Shown: positions 23,818 through 31,074 of the stretch, piece after piece
How positions within the stretch are numbered: the first letter of the stretch is position 1
Layout: every line of letters begins with the position of its first letter
Origin: an uncultured Collinsella sp.
Lineage (GTDB): Bacteria; Actinomycetota; Coriobacteriia; Coriobacteriales; Coriobacteriaceae
Length of the DNA stretch: 31,074 nucleotides
Direction: 5' to 3'
NCBI GenBank assembly: GCA_902478945.1
Contig: CABSMX010000012.1
Span: 1-31,074, forward strand
Program-made: the position numbers and the translations under genes
The notes under the pieces: model-generated
Told to the model about the DNA's origin: nothing
What the model saw: only the letters and a program-made list of their open reading frames with translations
The model's database searches: none

Positions 23818-24120
23818 ATGCAGATGGGAAGCAAAAAGCGAGCCGCCTGGTCAAAGGCAAAAAGCGAGTTTTTGAGCGCTGCCACCGGCGGCGGTATGAG
23901 CGACCTGTTTGCGCGCGAAGACGAGCGCCGCGACGCCCTGGACGCCGAGCGCGATGAGGCCTGGCGCTACAAGTCGTGCGGGCGCAAAAACCGTTACGAC
24001 ACACGCGCCGAGGCCGAGGCCGTTATGGCCGAATGCGAAAACCGCGGGCGGCGCGGTTTGGCCTGCTACAAATGCGAATACTGCGGTGGATGGCACCTGA
24101 CGTCGCACCCTTGGAAATAG
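23818..24120 (+). CDS. Small zinc-ribbon-like protein, function unknown
   Basis: A 100-residue basic protein. The first half is charged and helical (KKRAAWSKAKSEFLSAA, then FAREDERRDALDAERDEAWRYK). The second half has Cys54 in KSCGRKNRY and the motif CYKCEYCGGWHLTSHP, with Cys83, Cys86, Cys89, His93 and His97, which should bind zinc. The CxxCxxWHLT ending is seen in small actinobacterial and phage proteins, but no function is known. ATG 23818 follows GGAGAGG by six bases; a TTG at 23803 precedes this site and is rejected. A DNA- or RNA-binding role is plausible from the zinc site and charge. Confidence 0.8.
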   Translation: MQMGSKKRAAWSKAKSEFLSAATGGGMSDLFAREDERRDALDAERDEAWRYKSCGRKNRYDTRAEAEAVMAECENRGRRGLACYKCEYCGGWHLTSHPWK

Positions 24121-24168
24121 GCGCCGCATCGGCACGGCATTGACGGAGCGCCAGCTATCGCGCGCAAG

Positions 24169-24873
24169 CTACGGGCGCGGCGGCACCAAAACATCGTAAC
24201 GAACGGCCTTGCCCGCAAGTTGATAGCTCGGCTTAACGCCGGCAAGCAGCGGGCCCTTCACCGGCCGCTTGATAACGACCTTGCGCGGATGCACCGCAAG
24301 CGCAGCTTCGACCAGCGTCTCCTCATCGGCGCACGGCTGCTCCAGATGATGCAAGAGTTGGAACTTCTTTTTAACCGCCGCGCTCTTGGTGCGCCCGGGA
24401 AACATGGGGTCCAGATACACCACGTCGGGAGCGGTGAGCTCGCCCCGCCCGATCAGCTCAGCTACATGGCGAAGGCCGGCAATGCTGTCCTCGCCCGCGT
24501 GTAAGCGCATGCGCGACACGGCAGCCGCAAGCGCCGGATCATCTGCCGCGCGATCCAAGGCATCCTTGAGGAGCGCCGCAATCACGCAATCCTGCTCATA
24601 CAGATCGACGGTAAAGCCCGCGGCCGCCAACAGCAGCGAATCCTCGCCAAAGCCTGCCGTGGCATCAATCGCCCATGGGCGCTCGATGCCTTTTGCGCGC
24701 GCAGCATTTACCAACAGCTCTTGCTGCAGACGGCCCTGTTTGAGCCGCGGAAGCATGCGGCCAAAATCGGCACGCAGCTCCATCGTGCCGTCGGTGAGCG
24801 TGAGGCCCTCGGACTTCCCGATCAGCTCAAGCCCCGCGGCCCGAGCAACAAAAAAGGGATCGACGACGCCCAT
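24169..24873 (-). CDS. rsmJ: 16S rRNA (guanine(1516)-N2)-methyltransferase RsmJ-like
   Basis: A 234-residue class I SAM-dependent methyltransferase. Motif I is DATAGFGEDSLLLAAAG, motif IV is VVYLDPMFPGRTKSAAVKKKFQLL, and VHPRKVVIKRPVKGPLLAG near the end matches RsmJ, which methylates G1516 near the 3' end of 16S rRNA. ATG 24873 is used because AAGGAG lies five bases upstream; a GTG two codons before is too close to it. The small membrane-protein gene upstream is 63 bases away on the same strand. Confidence 0.87.
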   Translation of the reverse strand: MGVVDPFFVARAAGLELIGKSEGLTLTDGTMELRADFGRMLPRLKQGRLQQELLVNAARAKGIERPWAIDATAGFGEDSLLLAAAGFTVDLYEQDCVIAALLKDALDRAADDPALAAAVSRMRLHAGEDSIAGLRHVAELIGRGELTAPDVVYLDPMFPGRTKSAAVKKKFQLLHHLEQPCADEETLVEAALAVHPRKVVIKRPVKGPLLAGVKPSYQLAGKAVRYDVLVPPRP

Positions 24874-24936
24874 GGACACTCCTTAACAAACAAACGAATA
24901 CGCGGGGCGCCGTTTATGTCGGCACCCAACCGTCCG

Positions 24937-25080
24937 CTATTGTCCCACATGCGACATGGCCCACAGCATCCCAATGCAAAGCACCGCCATCAATCCCGTG
25001 CACACGGCAGCGAGCACAGAATCACCCATGCGCCTTCCCAACGACCGCGGCTCATGCACTTGCCCTGCTCCGTACATCAT
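24937..25080 (-). CDS. 47-residue single-span membrane protein, function unknown
   Basis: A short gene with an exceptional Shine-Dalgarno: AGGAGG at 25085-25090, four bases before ATG 25080 (a second ATG follows at once). The product has a basic N-terminal part (MMYGAGQVHEPRSLGRRMGD) and one hydrophobic span of about 22 residues (SVLAAVCTGLMAVLCIGMLW), then AMSHVGQ and a TAG stop. This is the layout of a small inner-membrane protein, probably with the N-terminus inside. It lies 63 bases upstream of rsmJ, same strand. It is too short for usual ORF cut-offs; no family is recognised. Confidence 0.65.
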   Translation of the reverse strand: MMYGAGQVHEPRSLGRRMGDSVLAAVCTGLMAVLCIGMLWAMSHVGQ

Positions 25081-25308
25081 GACTCCTCCTAAGACCCACT
25101 TCTTATCACGGCCTCATCATCGCAGCGCCGTACATGAGCTGCCATCGATTTGCCTTACAGCTGGCTTTCCTTTTTGAAAGGTTGGACCGTACAGGCAAGA
25201 GACGCTTTCAAACACATGCATCGCACCGTTGAACTACAATGTGCTTCACGATATGTGCCGCAACCTGGGCGCGACAGATTCTCCGCGCCCGCATCGAAAG
25301 GACCAGCT

Positions 25309-25710
25309 ATGAGCGCCGCTCGCAAGACACTCAAAATCCTCGCCCTGATTTATTTTGTTCTGGGCATCGCCAGTCTCGTCATTGGAATCGCCGGCATCGC
25401 GACCGGCAACCTCGATTCCACGTACGGGTCGAACGCCATGCTCGCCGCGGTCGTGCTGGTCGCCAAGGGCCTCATCGATCTCGCCGCGGGCGTTGCGGGC
25501 ATCAAGGGCGCCAACAAGCCTTCGCAGGTGGATGGTGCGTTTAAGCTCGGCATCGTTGCCGCAATCGCCACGATTGCGCAGGCCGCGCTCACGCTTCCCG
25601 CGCTCGGCGGCAGCTCCGTCAATATCGTCGCCTTTGTCATCGTGGTCTACGACCTGTTCTTTGTTCAGCAGGCACACGCCGTTAAGGCCGAGAACAAGGA
25701 CCGCCTGTAA
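25309..25710 (+). CDS. Small integral membrane protein with four helices
   Basis: A 133-residue hydrophobic protein. Four membrane segments can be seen: ILALIYFVLGIASLVIGIAGIA, AMLAAVVLVAKGLIDLAAGVAGI, FKLGIVAAIATIAQAALTL and VNIVAFVIVVYDLFFVQQA, with a charged C-terminal tail (HAVKAENKDRL). No function can be assigned. ATG 25309 follows AAAGGA by six bases; the longer frame from 25150 has no such site. It ends in front of a strong bidirectional terminator. Confidence 0.82.
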   Translation: MSAARKTLKILALIYFVLGIASLVIGIAGIATGNLDSTYGSNAMLAAVVLVAKGLIDLAAGVAGIKGANKPSQVDGAFKLGIVAAIATIAQAALTLPALGGSSVNIVAFVIVVYDLFFVQQAHAVKAENKDRL

Positions 25711-25748
25711 GCGCTCGCTTCTCATAACCTCTGCAGCCAAGCAACTAA

Positions 25749-25784
25749 AAAGGGCCGATCGCGCATCTCCGCGGTCGGCCCTTT
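25749..25784. terminator. Bidirectional terminator between convergent genes
   Basis: AAAGGGCCGATCGCG (25749-25763) pairs with CGCGGTCGGCCCTTT (25770-25784), 15 pairs with one T-G, around CATCTC, flanked by A and T runs. It serves the four-helix membrane protein gene and the end of rlmA. Confidence 0.88.
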
Positions 25785-25800
25785 ACGTTTGCCCAGACAA

Positions 25801-25837
25801 AACCTACCAAAACAAACCTGTCCCTTTTTGGCAGGTT
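25801..25837. repeat. Palindromic repeat, copy E, adjacent to the rlmA stop
   Basis: AACCTACCAAAA (25801-25812) and TTTTGGCAGGTT (25826-25837) form a 12-bp stem with one mismatch around CCTGTCCC. It is almost identical to copy A at 5218. It ends one base from the rlmA stop (25839-25841). Confidence 0.75.
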
Positions 25838-25838
25838 G

Positions 25839-26654
25839 TTAGCTGTGGCGGTACTCGGCGATGATGAAGTCGATGTCGGTTTGAAGGGTGTCCAAGTTTG
25901 CCAGGCGCTCTTTATCGGCAGGGCGCGTGCGGTAGTAGTACGGCGTCATCTGGAACACCGCCTCGATGTCGGCCTGGGTTTGGAGCGTAATGTTCGCAGA
26001 CACCCGCCGCGTTCCGACCAACTCGAGCTCGGTGGTCTTCGGCAGCTTCTCATCGTTAAGGTACGGCGTGTCGTAGAGTACCTCCTTGAGCCCAAACAGA
26101 TGACGGGCACCCGGCACCACGGTGTAGAGCGAACCCTCGGGCGCCAGCACGCGAGAAAACTCGCGCTCGTTAAAGGGAGCAAAGAGCTCGGTCACCATAT
26201 CGAAGGTGCCATCGGCCACGGGGATGTCCTTCATGTTGGCCACGAAGTAGGTCGCATCGCCGCGCTTGGCGGCAAGGCGTACCATCTCCTTGCCCAGGTC
26301 GAAACCGTAAGCATCCACGCCCGGCACCGCGCCCATGGCACTGGTGTAGTAGCCCTCGCCGCAGCAAATGTCGAGCAAGGCCAGCGGCTTGTCCGACGTA
26401 GCCGCGCACCGCTGAGCTCGTTCGCGCACCAGCTCGACCATCGCATCGCGCAGCGGCGCGTAGTAGCCGCGGTTCAAAAATTCGCGACGGCTGCGTGCCT
26501 GCGACTTGGGATCGCCCATGGAGTCGCCGCTCTTGGACGAGCGCAGTAGATATAGATAGCCCTCGCGTGCACGGTCAAACCGGTGCCCGCCCGCACATGC
26601 AGCACCACGCTCGTCGTCCACCAACGGCTCATGGCATACGGGACACAACAACAT
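25839..26654 (-). CDS. rlmA: 23S rRNA (guanine-N1)-methyltransferase RlmA
   Basis: A 271-residue enzyme with an N-terminal zinc finger (Cys4, Cys7, Cys20, His24 in CPVC...CAGGH) and a class I methyltransferase core: motif I LLDICCGEGYYT (about 93-104), then FDLGKEMVRLAAKR and ELFAPFNEREFSRVLAPEG. RlmA methylates the N1 of G745 or G748 in 23S rRNA, near the macrolide tunnel; which one cannot be told here. ATG 26654 follows AAGGAG by six bases. It is divergent from the MATE exporter; a long hairpin repeat lies between. Confidence 0.9.
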   Translation of the reverse strand: MLLCPVCHEPLVDDERGAACAGGHRFDRAREGYLYLLRSSKSGDSMGDPKSQARSRREFLNRGYYAPLRDAMVELVRERAQRCAATSDKPLALLDICCGEGYYTSAMGAVPGVDAYGFDLGKEMVRLAAKRGDATYFVANMKDIPVADGTFDMVTELFAPFNEREFSRVLAPEGSLYTVVPGARHLFGLKEVLYDTPYLNDEKLPKTTELELVGTRRVSANITLQTQADIEAVFQMTPYYYRTRPADKERLANLDTLQTDIDFIIAEYRHS

Positions 26655-26710
26655 GGCAACTCCTTAGCGCGAACAACACAACGCCCACTATTGTCGCACG
26701 CCTCCCCCAC

Positions 26711-26768
26711 CTAGTCATTGGAGACGTTCTTGAATGACTACTCGTTTAAGAACGTCCCCAATGACTAG
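26711..26768. repeat. 58-bp long hairpin repeat (REP-like)
   Basis: CTAGTCATTGGAGACGTTCTT (21 bases, 26711-26731) pairs with 26748-26768, 20 of 21 matched, around a 16-base loop. It lies between divergent rlmA and the MATE gene. A stem this long without a T-run suggests a repeat or mobile palindrome rather than a terminator. Confidence 0.7.
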
Positions 26769-26832
26769 TCGATTAGGAGTATCATCGTCTGCGCAAATGA
26801 GCACGAAAGAGCATATTAGAGATTGAGAGCGT

Positions 26833-28215
26833 ATGGCTGACACCGCATCTAAGCACATTGACATGACCACCGGATCGCTGTGGCGCAATGTTCCCCTGTT
26901 CGCCTTCCCCGTGGCCGCCACGAGCATCTTGGAGCAGCTGTCGAACCTCATCGCCACGGTCATCATCGGTAACTTCTCGGGCGACCAGGGAACCCTCGCC
27001 ATGGCGGCGGTCGGCTCCAATGTTCCGCTTACCAGTCTTATGCTCAACCTGTTTATTGGCATGTCGCTTGGCTCCAACGTGGTCATCGCCAACGCTATCG
27101 GCCGCAACGATCAGAACATGGTCAAACGCGCCGTCCATACCTCGATTTTAATGGCACTCGTGGGCTTTGTCGTCATCGCGCTGGGCGAGATCTTTGCCGA
27201 GCCCATGCTCGCCGCGCTCAACGTTCCCGCCGAAACCATGCAGCTCGCTTCGCTCTACCTACGCGTCTTTTTGCTCAGCATGCCCTCGATTTTGCTCTAC
27301 AACTTTGAGGCTGCGATCTTCCGCTCCGTCGGCATCACCCGCATGCCGCTGCAGGCGCTTGCCGTGTCCACCGTCCTCAACATTGGCCTGGACCTCATCT
27401 TTGTCCCCGTACTCCACTGGGGCGTCGCGGGCGTCGCCATCGCCACCGCCATCGCCTACACCGTCAGCGCCGCTACGCTCTTTATCCGTCTGCTCAAGAC
27501 CGACTCCGTCGTCCGCGTCACCCTACGCGACCTAGCTATCGACCCCGTCGCCCTCAAGCGCATCGTCAAGATCGGCCTGCCCGCCGGCATCCAAAGCGCC
27601 GTCTTTGCCGTCGCCAACATCATCATCCAGTCTGCCATCAACAGCCTGGGCACCGAGGTCATGGCGGCATCGAGCGCCGCCATGAGCCTGGAGTACGTGT
27701 GCTACAACCTGCTCAACAGCTTTAGCCAGGCTTGCACTACCTTTGTGGGACAAAATCACGGCGCCCGCCAGATCGACCGCTGCACCAAGACGCTCAAGGT
27801 CTGCCTGGTCGAAGGCGGTATCGTTGCACTCACCACGATTATCGTTATTGTCGGCCTGGGGCGCGAGATCTTGTCGCTCTTCAACAGCGATCCCAACATC
27901 GTCTCGATCGGCTATATCCGCGTGTGTTCGATCTTCCCGGCGTACGCCTTTAGCATGTTCTACGAAAACATGTCAGGCTACCTGCGCGGCTTTGGTATCT
28001 CGCTCACACCCGCCCTCATCACCATGATCTGCGTCTGCGGCATCCGCTTCTATTGGGTGTTCTGCGTGTTCCCGCACTTCCGCACCTTTGCGAACATCAT
28101 GATGGTCTACCCCATCAGTCTGGGCACCACGGCGTTCTTTATGGTCGTAGCGGTACTACTTTGCCACCCGGCACGCACCTATCGCGCCACCCAAGCCAAA
28201 GCGACAGCCCGCTAA
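26833..28215 (+). CDS. MATE family efflux transporter
   Basis: A 460-residue inner-membrane multidrug and toxin extrusion protein with twelve hydrophobic helices in two repeats. Family marks are FPVAATSILEQLSNLIATVIIGNF at the start, LMLNLFIGMSLGSNVVIANAIGR in helix 2-3, and KRIVKIGLPAGIQSAVFAVANIIIQSAIN at the start of the second half. It expels cationic compounds in exchange for Na+ or H+. The Shine-Dalgarno is weak (GAGAG). Substrates are not readable. Near rlmA and other resistance-like genes, but no shared control is shown. Confidence 0.93.
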   Translation: MADTASKHIDMTTGSLWRNVPLFAFPVAATSILEQLSNLIATVIIGNFSGDQGTLAMAAVGSNVPLTSLMLNLFIGMSLGSNVVIANAIGRNDQNMVKRAVHTSILMALVGFVVIALGEIFAEPMLAALNVPAETMQLASLYLRVFLLSMPSILLYNFEAAIFRSVGITRMPLQALAVSTVLNIGLDLIFVPVLHWGVAGVAIATAIAYTVSAATLFIRLLKTDSVVRVTLRDLAIDPVALKRIVKIGLPAGIQSAVFAVANIIIQSAINSLGTEVMAASSAAMSLEYVCYNLLNSFSQACTTFVGQNHGARQIDRCTKTLKVCLVEGGIVALTTIIVIVGLGREILSLFNSDPNIVSIGYIRVCSIFPAYAFSMFYENMSGYLRGFGISLTPALITMICVCGIRFYWVFCVFPHFRTFANIMMVYPISLGTTAFFMVVAVLLCHPARTYRATQAKATAR

Positions 28216-28242
28216 ACACCGCACTCAACGCCACGCCAGTCA

Positions 28243-29109
28243 TTAATTGACAATATGTGAGCTCATATAGTCGATAAAGCGCCTCGTGGCGATAGGCATG
28301 GTGTCCCAGCTGCGCCAGGCCGCCACTACGTCGCGCGAGGGAGCGTGCACGATGGACCGCACACGAATATCGGCTCGCATGCCCTCCACAGTACGACGGT
28401 AGAGCATGCTCACGCCTAGGCCCTCCTCCACCATCGCCATGATGGTGTAGTCGTCGGTCACCTCACTCGTCACGTGCGGCGACAGCCCATGCGCTGCGAA
28501 TGCATCGAGCACCAGGCTCTGTTCGCCCTCATCCAGCAGCACAAACGGCTCGGACGCCAGGTCGGCAAGTGTCACCTTTTCCTTTGCCGTCAGCGGATGC
28601 GCGGCCGGCAACAATGCCACCAACTCGTCGTGATAGACCACGCGCTTCTCGAGCCCTGCGGTAAACCCACGCGCCGTAAAGCAAAAATCAACCACGCCGT
28701 CGTGCACCCATTGAGCGTTGCGCGTGTAATCGCCCTGCTTGAGGGTAAAGCATACGCCAGGATGCAGCGCACCAAAGTCGCGGATCACACGCGGCAGCAC
28801 GGTACGACTCACGTTGGTAAACGTCGCGATACGAATATCAGTCGAAGAGAGCCCCAGCAGCTCCTGGCGCTTGCCCTCGAGCTCGGCCTCGGCAGTTACG
28901 ATTTGGCGCAAATACGGCAGGTACTGCTTGCCGTCGCGCGTAAGCGACACACCCTGCTTGCCGCGCTCGATAATCGTGGTGCCCAGCTCGCGCTCGAGCG
29001 CCTTGACGGCCTGGCTCACCGCACTTTGCGTATAGCCCAGCTCGTCCGCCGCACGTTTCAGGCTGCCGCAATCGACCACCATACAAACAATCTGATACCG
29101 CGATGCCAT
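28243..29109 (-). CDS. LysR family transcriptional regulator
   Basis: A 288-residue LysR protein: winged helix-turn-helix at about 1-60 (YQIVCMVVDCGSLKRAADELGYTQSAVSQAVKALERELG), then an effector domain (LPRVIRDFGALHPGVCF, DDYTIMAMVEEGLGVSMLYRR). It is divergent from the EamA transporter, with an inverted repeat between, so it is likely to control that gene and itself. The ligand is unknown. Confidence 0.92.
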   Translation of the reverse strand: MASRYQIVCMVVDCGSLKRAADELGYTQSAVSQAVKALERELGTTIIERGKQGVSLTRDGKQYLPYLRQIVTAEAELEGKRQELLGLSSTDIRIATFTNVSRTVLPRVIRDFGALHPGVCFTLKQGDYTRNAQWVHDGVVDFCFTARGFTAGLEKRVVYHDELVALLPAAHPLTAKEKVTLADLASEPFVLLDEGEQSLVLDAFAAHGLSPHVTSEVTDDYTIMAMVEEGLGVSMLYRRTVEGMRADIRVRSIVHAPSRDVVAAWRSWDTMPIATRRFIDYMSSHIVN

Positions 29110-29168
29110 CGTGCCTCCACATCGATGTAGCTGTAAAACGTTTTGCCAGGGCTTTTTCTGCCAACATT

Positions 29169-29187
29169 AGTATTTCTTAATCATACT
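29169..29187. promoter_or_regulatory. Candidate LysR box between lysR gene and eamA transporter
   Basis: AGTAT (29169-29173) and ATACT (29183-29187) form a perfect inverted repeat with a 9-base AT-rich centre, a T-N11-A dyad. It lies 60 bases from the regulator start and 81 from the transporter start, the usual place for a LysR protein acting on a divergent target. Confidence 0.5.
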
Positions 29188-29267
29188 GAAGATACATTCG
29201 CTTTACTACATCCACATCTGGGAGCAGAATCCTTTTTTGGAAACCGTTCTGTAACAAAAGGAGTCCC

Positions 29268-30170
29268 ATGGATCGCAAAAAAGCAATCGCGCTCTCATTT
29301 TCCGTTCCCGTCGCATGGGGCTTTTCGTACCCCCTCATGAAGATCGGCATGGACAGTATGAACGCCACGAGCATCGTTGCGCTGCGCTGCATCATCGCCT
29401 TTGTGGCCTGCCTTTTGCTCTTCCACAAGCGCGCTTTCCGCATCAACCGCGACCTTATGGTCCGCGCCGCCATCATCGGCGCCATTATGGCAACCGAGCT
29501 CACCTGCATGTGCTTGGGCTCTAGCCTCACTTCTGCCTCCACTGCCGGCTTTTTGCAGAGCCTGACGGTCGTGATCGTGCCGTTTGCCAACGCCGCCTTG
29601 CTGCGCCGCGCCCCCGAACGCAAAGTGCTCGTCGGCACTACCATCGTCACCTGCGGTATGTTGCTGCTCTCGGGCGCCGACTTCACCAGCCTGAACCCGG
29701 GCGCGCTCATCATGCTGCTCTCCGCTTTTGTCTATGCCGGCCATATCATTGTGGCGAAGCGCTTTGTCGAAGATGTCGACCCGCTGGCTCTGGGCGTTTG
29801 GCAGTTGGGCTTCGGAGGCTTGTTCTCGGGTATCGCCGCATTCACCTTTGGCGGTTTCACGCTTCCCGGCACGCCGAGCGAGATCATCGTTGTCGTCGCA
29901 CTCGCACTCATCTGCTCTGCCTATGGCTTTATCACCCAAACACTCGTGCAGCCCCACGTGCCCGCCGAGACCACCGGCTTCGCCTTCTCGCTCGAGCCAG
30001 TCTGCTCCGCCGTCTTCTCGTTCTTCCTGGTCGGCGAGGTCCTGAGCCCCATCGCCTTCTTTGGCGCCGCTCTCATCCTCACCGGCGTCATGGTGGCAAC
30101 CGTCGAGCTTCCGCGCCTTCGCGCGCATGGACAGGCTCGTATGGCAGGAGCGCCCGAGCGCGTCTCGTAG
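29268..30170 (+). CDS. EamA/DMT family transporter
   Basis: A 300-residue drug/metabolite transporter with about ten membrane helices in two EamA repeats (AIALSFSVPVAWGFSYPLMKIGMDSM opening repeat one, PGALIMLLSAFVYAGHIIVAKRFVED opening repeat two, and GFAFSLEPVCSAVFSFFLVGEVLSPIAFFGAALILTGVM closing). These carry metabolites, often amino acids or nucleotides, out of the cell. ATG 29268 follows AAAGGAG. Likely controlled by the divergent LysR gene. Confidence 0.92.
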   Translation: MDRKKAIALSFSVPVAWGFSYPLMKIGMDSMNATSIVALRCIIAFVACLLLFHKRAFRINRDLMVRAAIIGAIMATELTCMCLGSSLTSASTAGFLQSLTVVIVPFANAALLRRAPERKVLVGTTIVTCGMLLLSGADFTSLNPGALIMLLSAFVYAGHIIVAKRFVEDVDPLALGVWQLGFGGLFSGIAAFTFGGFTLPGTPSEIIVVVALALICSAYGFITQTLVQPHVPAETTGFAFSLEPVCSAVFSFFLVGEVLSPIAFFGAALILTGVMVATVELPRLRAHGQARMAGAPERVS

Positions 30171-30258
30171 TCCCCACTCCTTATGCAGCCGCGGCATAAA
30201 GGTCTCCGGTGCGCCTTTACAATAGATACCAACAGAGCATCTGCCATAAAGGAGCCCC

Positions 30259-30984
30259 ATGGACACCGCAACTCGCAACCGCAACATAGCAACTTGGTTG
30301 GGCGATGCACCGCAGCCGGTACGTGACACTACGAACCAGCTGCTCGAGCGCATCGCCCTTTTGCGTGCCGAGCAGACTATCTACCCGGCACAAGACGACA
30401 TCCTCAATGCCCTCGCCTACACGCCGGCCGACCAGGTCAAGGTTGTCATCTTGGGTCAGGACCCCTATCACGGGCCCAACCAGGCCATGGGGCTGTCGTT
30501 CTCGGTCCCCACGACGCAAACCAAGTTGCCGCCGAGTCTGCGCAACATCTATAAGGAACTCAAAGCCGATCTGGGTTGCCCCATTCCCTCCACGGGAGAC
30601 CTAACCCCATGGGCACAACAGGGCGTCCTGCTCCTCAACACCACGCTCACCGTGCGCGAGCATGCCGCGAACTCGCACGCCAAGCTGGGCTGGAGCACCC
30701 TGACTGACTATGTTATCGAACGCTGCTGTCAGCTGCCCCAGCCGGTAGTCTTTTTGGCATGGGGCCGCTTTGCCCAACAGATGGTCGAAGGCAAGCTCGC
30801 CGCGACCGGCGCGGGCAAGGCAACCGGCAAGTTCTGCCTGGCCTCCACGCACCCCTCACCGCTTTCGGCCAACCGTGCCACGGCAGAACTCCCCGCTTTC
30901 ATGGGGTCGCGCCCCTTCTCGGCAGCCAATCGGCTACTCGAGCAGCACGGCTCGACCCCCGTCAACTGGACTTGCCTCGGCTAA
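30259..30984 (+). CDS. ung: Uracil-DNA glycosylase Ung
   Basis: A 241-residue family 1 uracil-DNA glycosylase that removes uracil from DNA in base-excision repair. The water-activating motif GQDPYHGPNQAMGLSFSV has Asp68; the uracil-binding strand is GVLLLNTTLTV, and the minor-groove loop is HPSPLSANR (usual HPSPLS). A full-length member. ATG 30259 follows AAAGGAG. Confidence 0.97.
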   Translation: MDTATRNRNIATWLGDAPQPVRDTTNQLLERIALLRAEQTIYPAQDDILNALAYTPADQVKVVILGQDPYHGPNQAMGLSFSVPTTQTKLPPSLRNIYKELKADLGCPIPSTGDLTPWAQQGVLLLNTTLTVREHAANSHAKLGWSTLTDYVIERCCQLPQPVVFLAWGRFAQQMVEGKLAATGAGKATGKFCLASTHPSPLSANRATAELPAFMGSRPFSAANRLLEQHGSTPVNWTCLG

Positions 30985-31019
30985 AAATCGATACATCAAA
31001 AACGCGCCCGACGGCTTTC

Positions 31020-31074
31020 TGAACTGCACCCCAAAACCTGGACGGCTTAAATAAGAACTACGCCGCAAGGGACT
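31020..31074 (+). mobile_element. Left end of an IS3-family (IS150-like) insertion sequence, cut by contig end
   Basis: TGAACTGCACCCCAAAACCT and the following GGAC resemble the terminal inverted repeat of IS150-group IS3 elements, which begin TG(T/A)ACTGCACCCC and run into AAAGTTGGAC. A GCAAGGGA sequence near the last bases (31064-31071) could be a Shine-Dalgarno for a transposase that starts outside the window. Contigs often break inside such repeated elements, which fits this being a contig end. The transposase itself is not visible. Confidence 0.6.

Noticed and set aside
1..31074. CRISPR arrays, tRNA or rRNA genes
   Set aside because: No regular repeat-spacer pattern, tRNA cloverleaf or rRNA stretch was noticed by eye.

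Overview
The window is about 31 kb of GC-rich bacterial DNA, dense with short-spaced genes. Gene style (a TPP riboswitch thiM/thiE operon, UvrA2-type ABC protein, COG0523 GTPase, many small rRNA/tRNA methylases) and repeated CTGTCCCTTT hairpins suggest a gut actinobacterium of class Coriobacteriia, most likely Collinsella; this is inference from gene content, not a search. It looks like one complete draft contig: bases 6-39 are Nextera sequencing adapter fused to a broken permease gene, and the last about 55 bases look like the left end of an IS3-family insertion sequence.

Layout. 0-5.2 kb: truncated NCS2 purine/uracil permease, a Fes-like esterase, then a leftward HAD phosphatase, LysR regulator and MetE C-terminal-like protein. 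5.2-7.4 kb: TPP riboswitch with a textbook terminator, then thiM, a thiamine-binding MTH1187-type gene and thiE. 7.4-13 kb: a patatin-like lipase and two tandem paralogous cyclic-di-GMP proteins (GGDEF-PAS-GGDEF*-GGDEF*-EAL, and GGDEF-PAS-GGDEF*). 13-16 kb: iron-sulfur-flavoprotein-like reductase, an ArsC/Spx-fold protein lacking its usual cysteine, a COG0523 metallochaperone GTPase and trmL with an unusual insertion. 16-23 kb: two paralogous P-loop ATPases with C-terminal winged helices flanking a UvrA2-type ABC ATPase, then a TetM-like translation GTPase with an altered domain IV tip. 23-26.7 kb: a structured non-coding stretch, GNAT acetyltransferase, small zinc-ribbon protein, rsmJ, an unlisted 47-residue membrane protein, a four-helix membrane protein and rlmA. 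26.8-31 kb: MATE exporter, LysR regulator divergent from an EamA transporter, ung, and the IS end.

The most interesting observations are: (i) a family of palindromic hairpins (5218, 15938, 17195, 20928, 25801) sharing a CTGTCCCTTT core, four of which abut or supply stop codons, plus a longer unrelated hairpin at 26711; (ii) the paired ATPases around uvrA2, each preceded by operator-like repeats; (iii) the twin cyclic-di-GMP proteins; (iv) the structured 305-bp gap at 22953-23257; (v) the small membrane protein at 24937-25080. Nothing here is proven to be a new system; these are the places to test.
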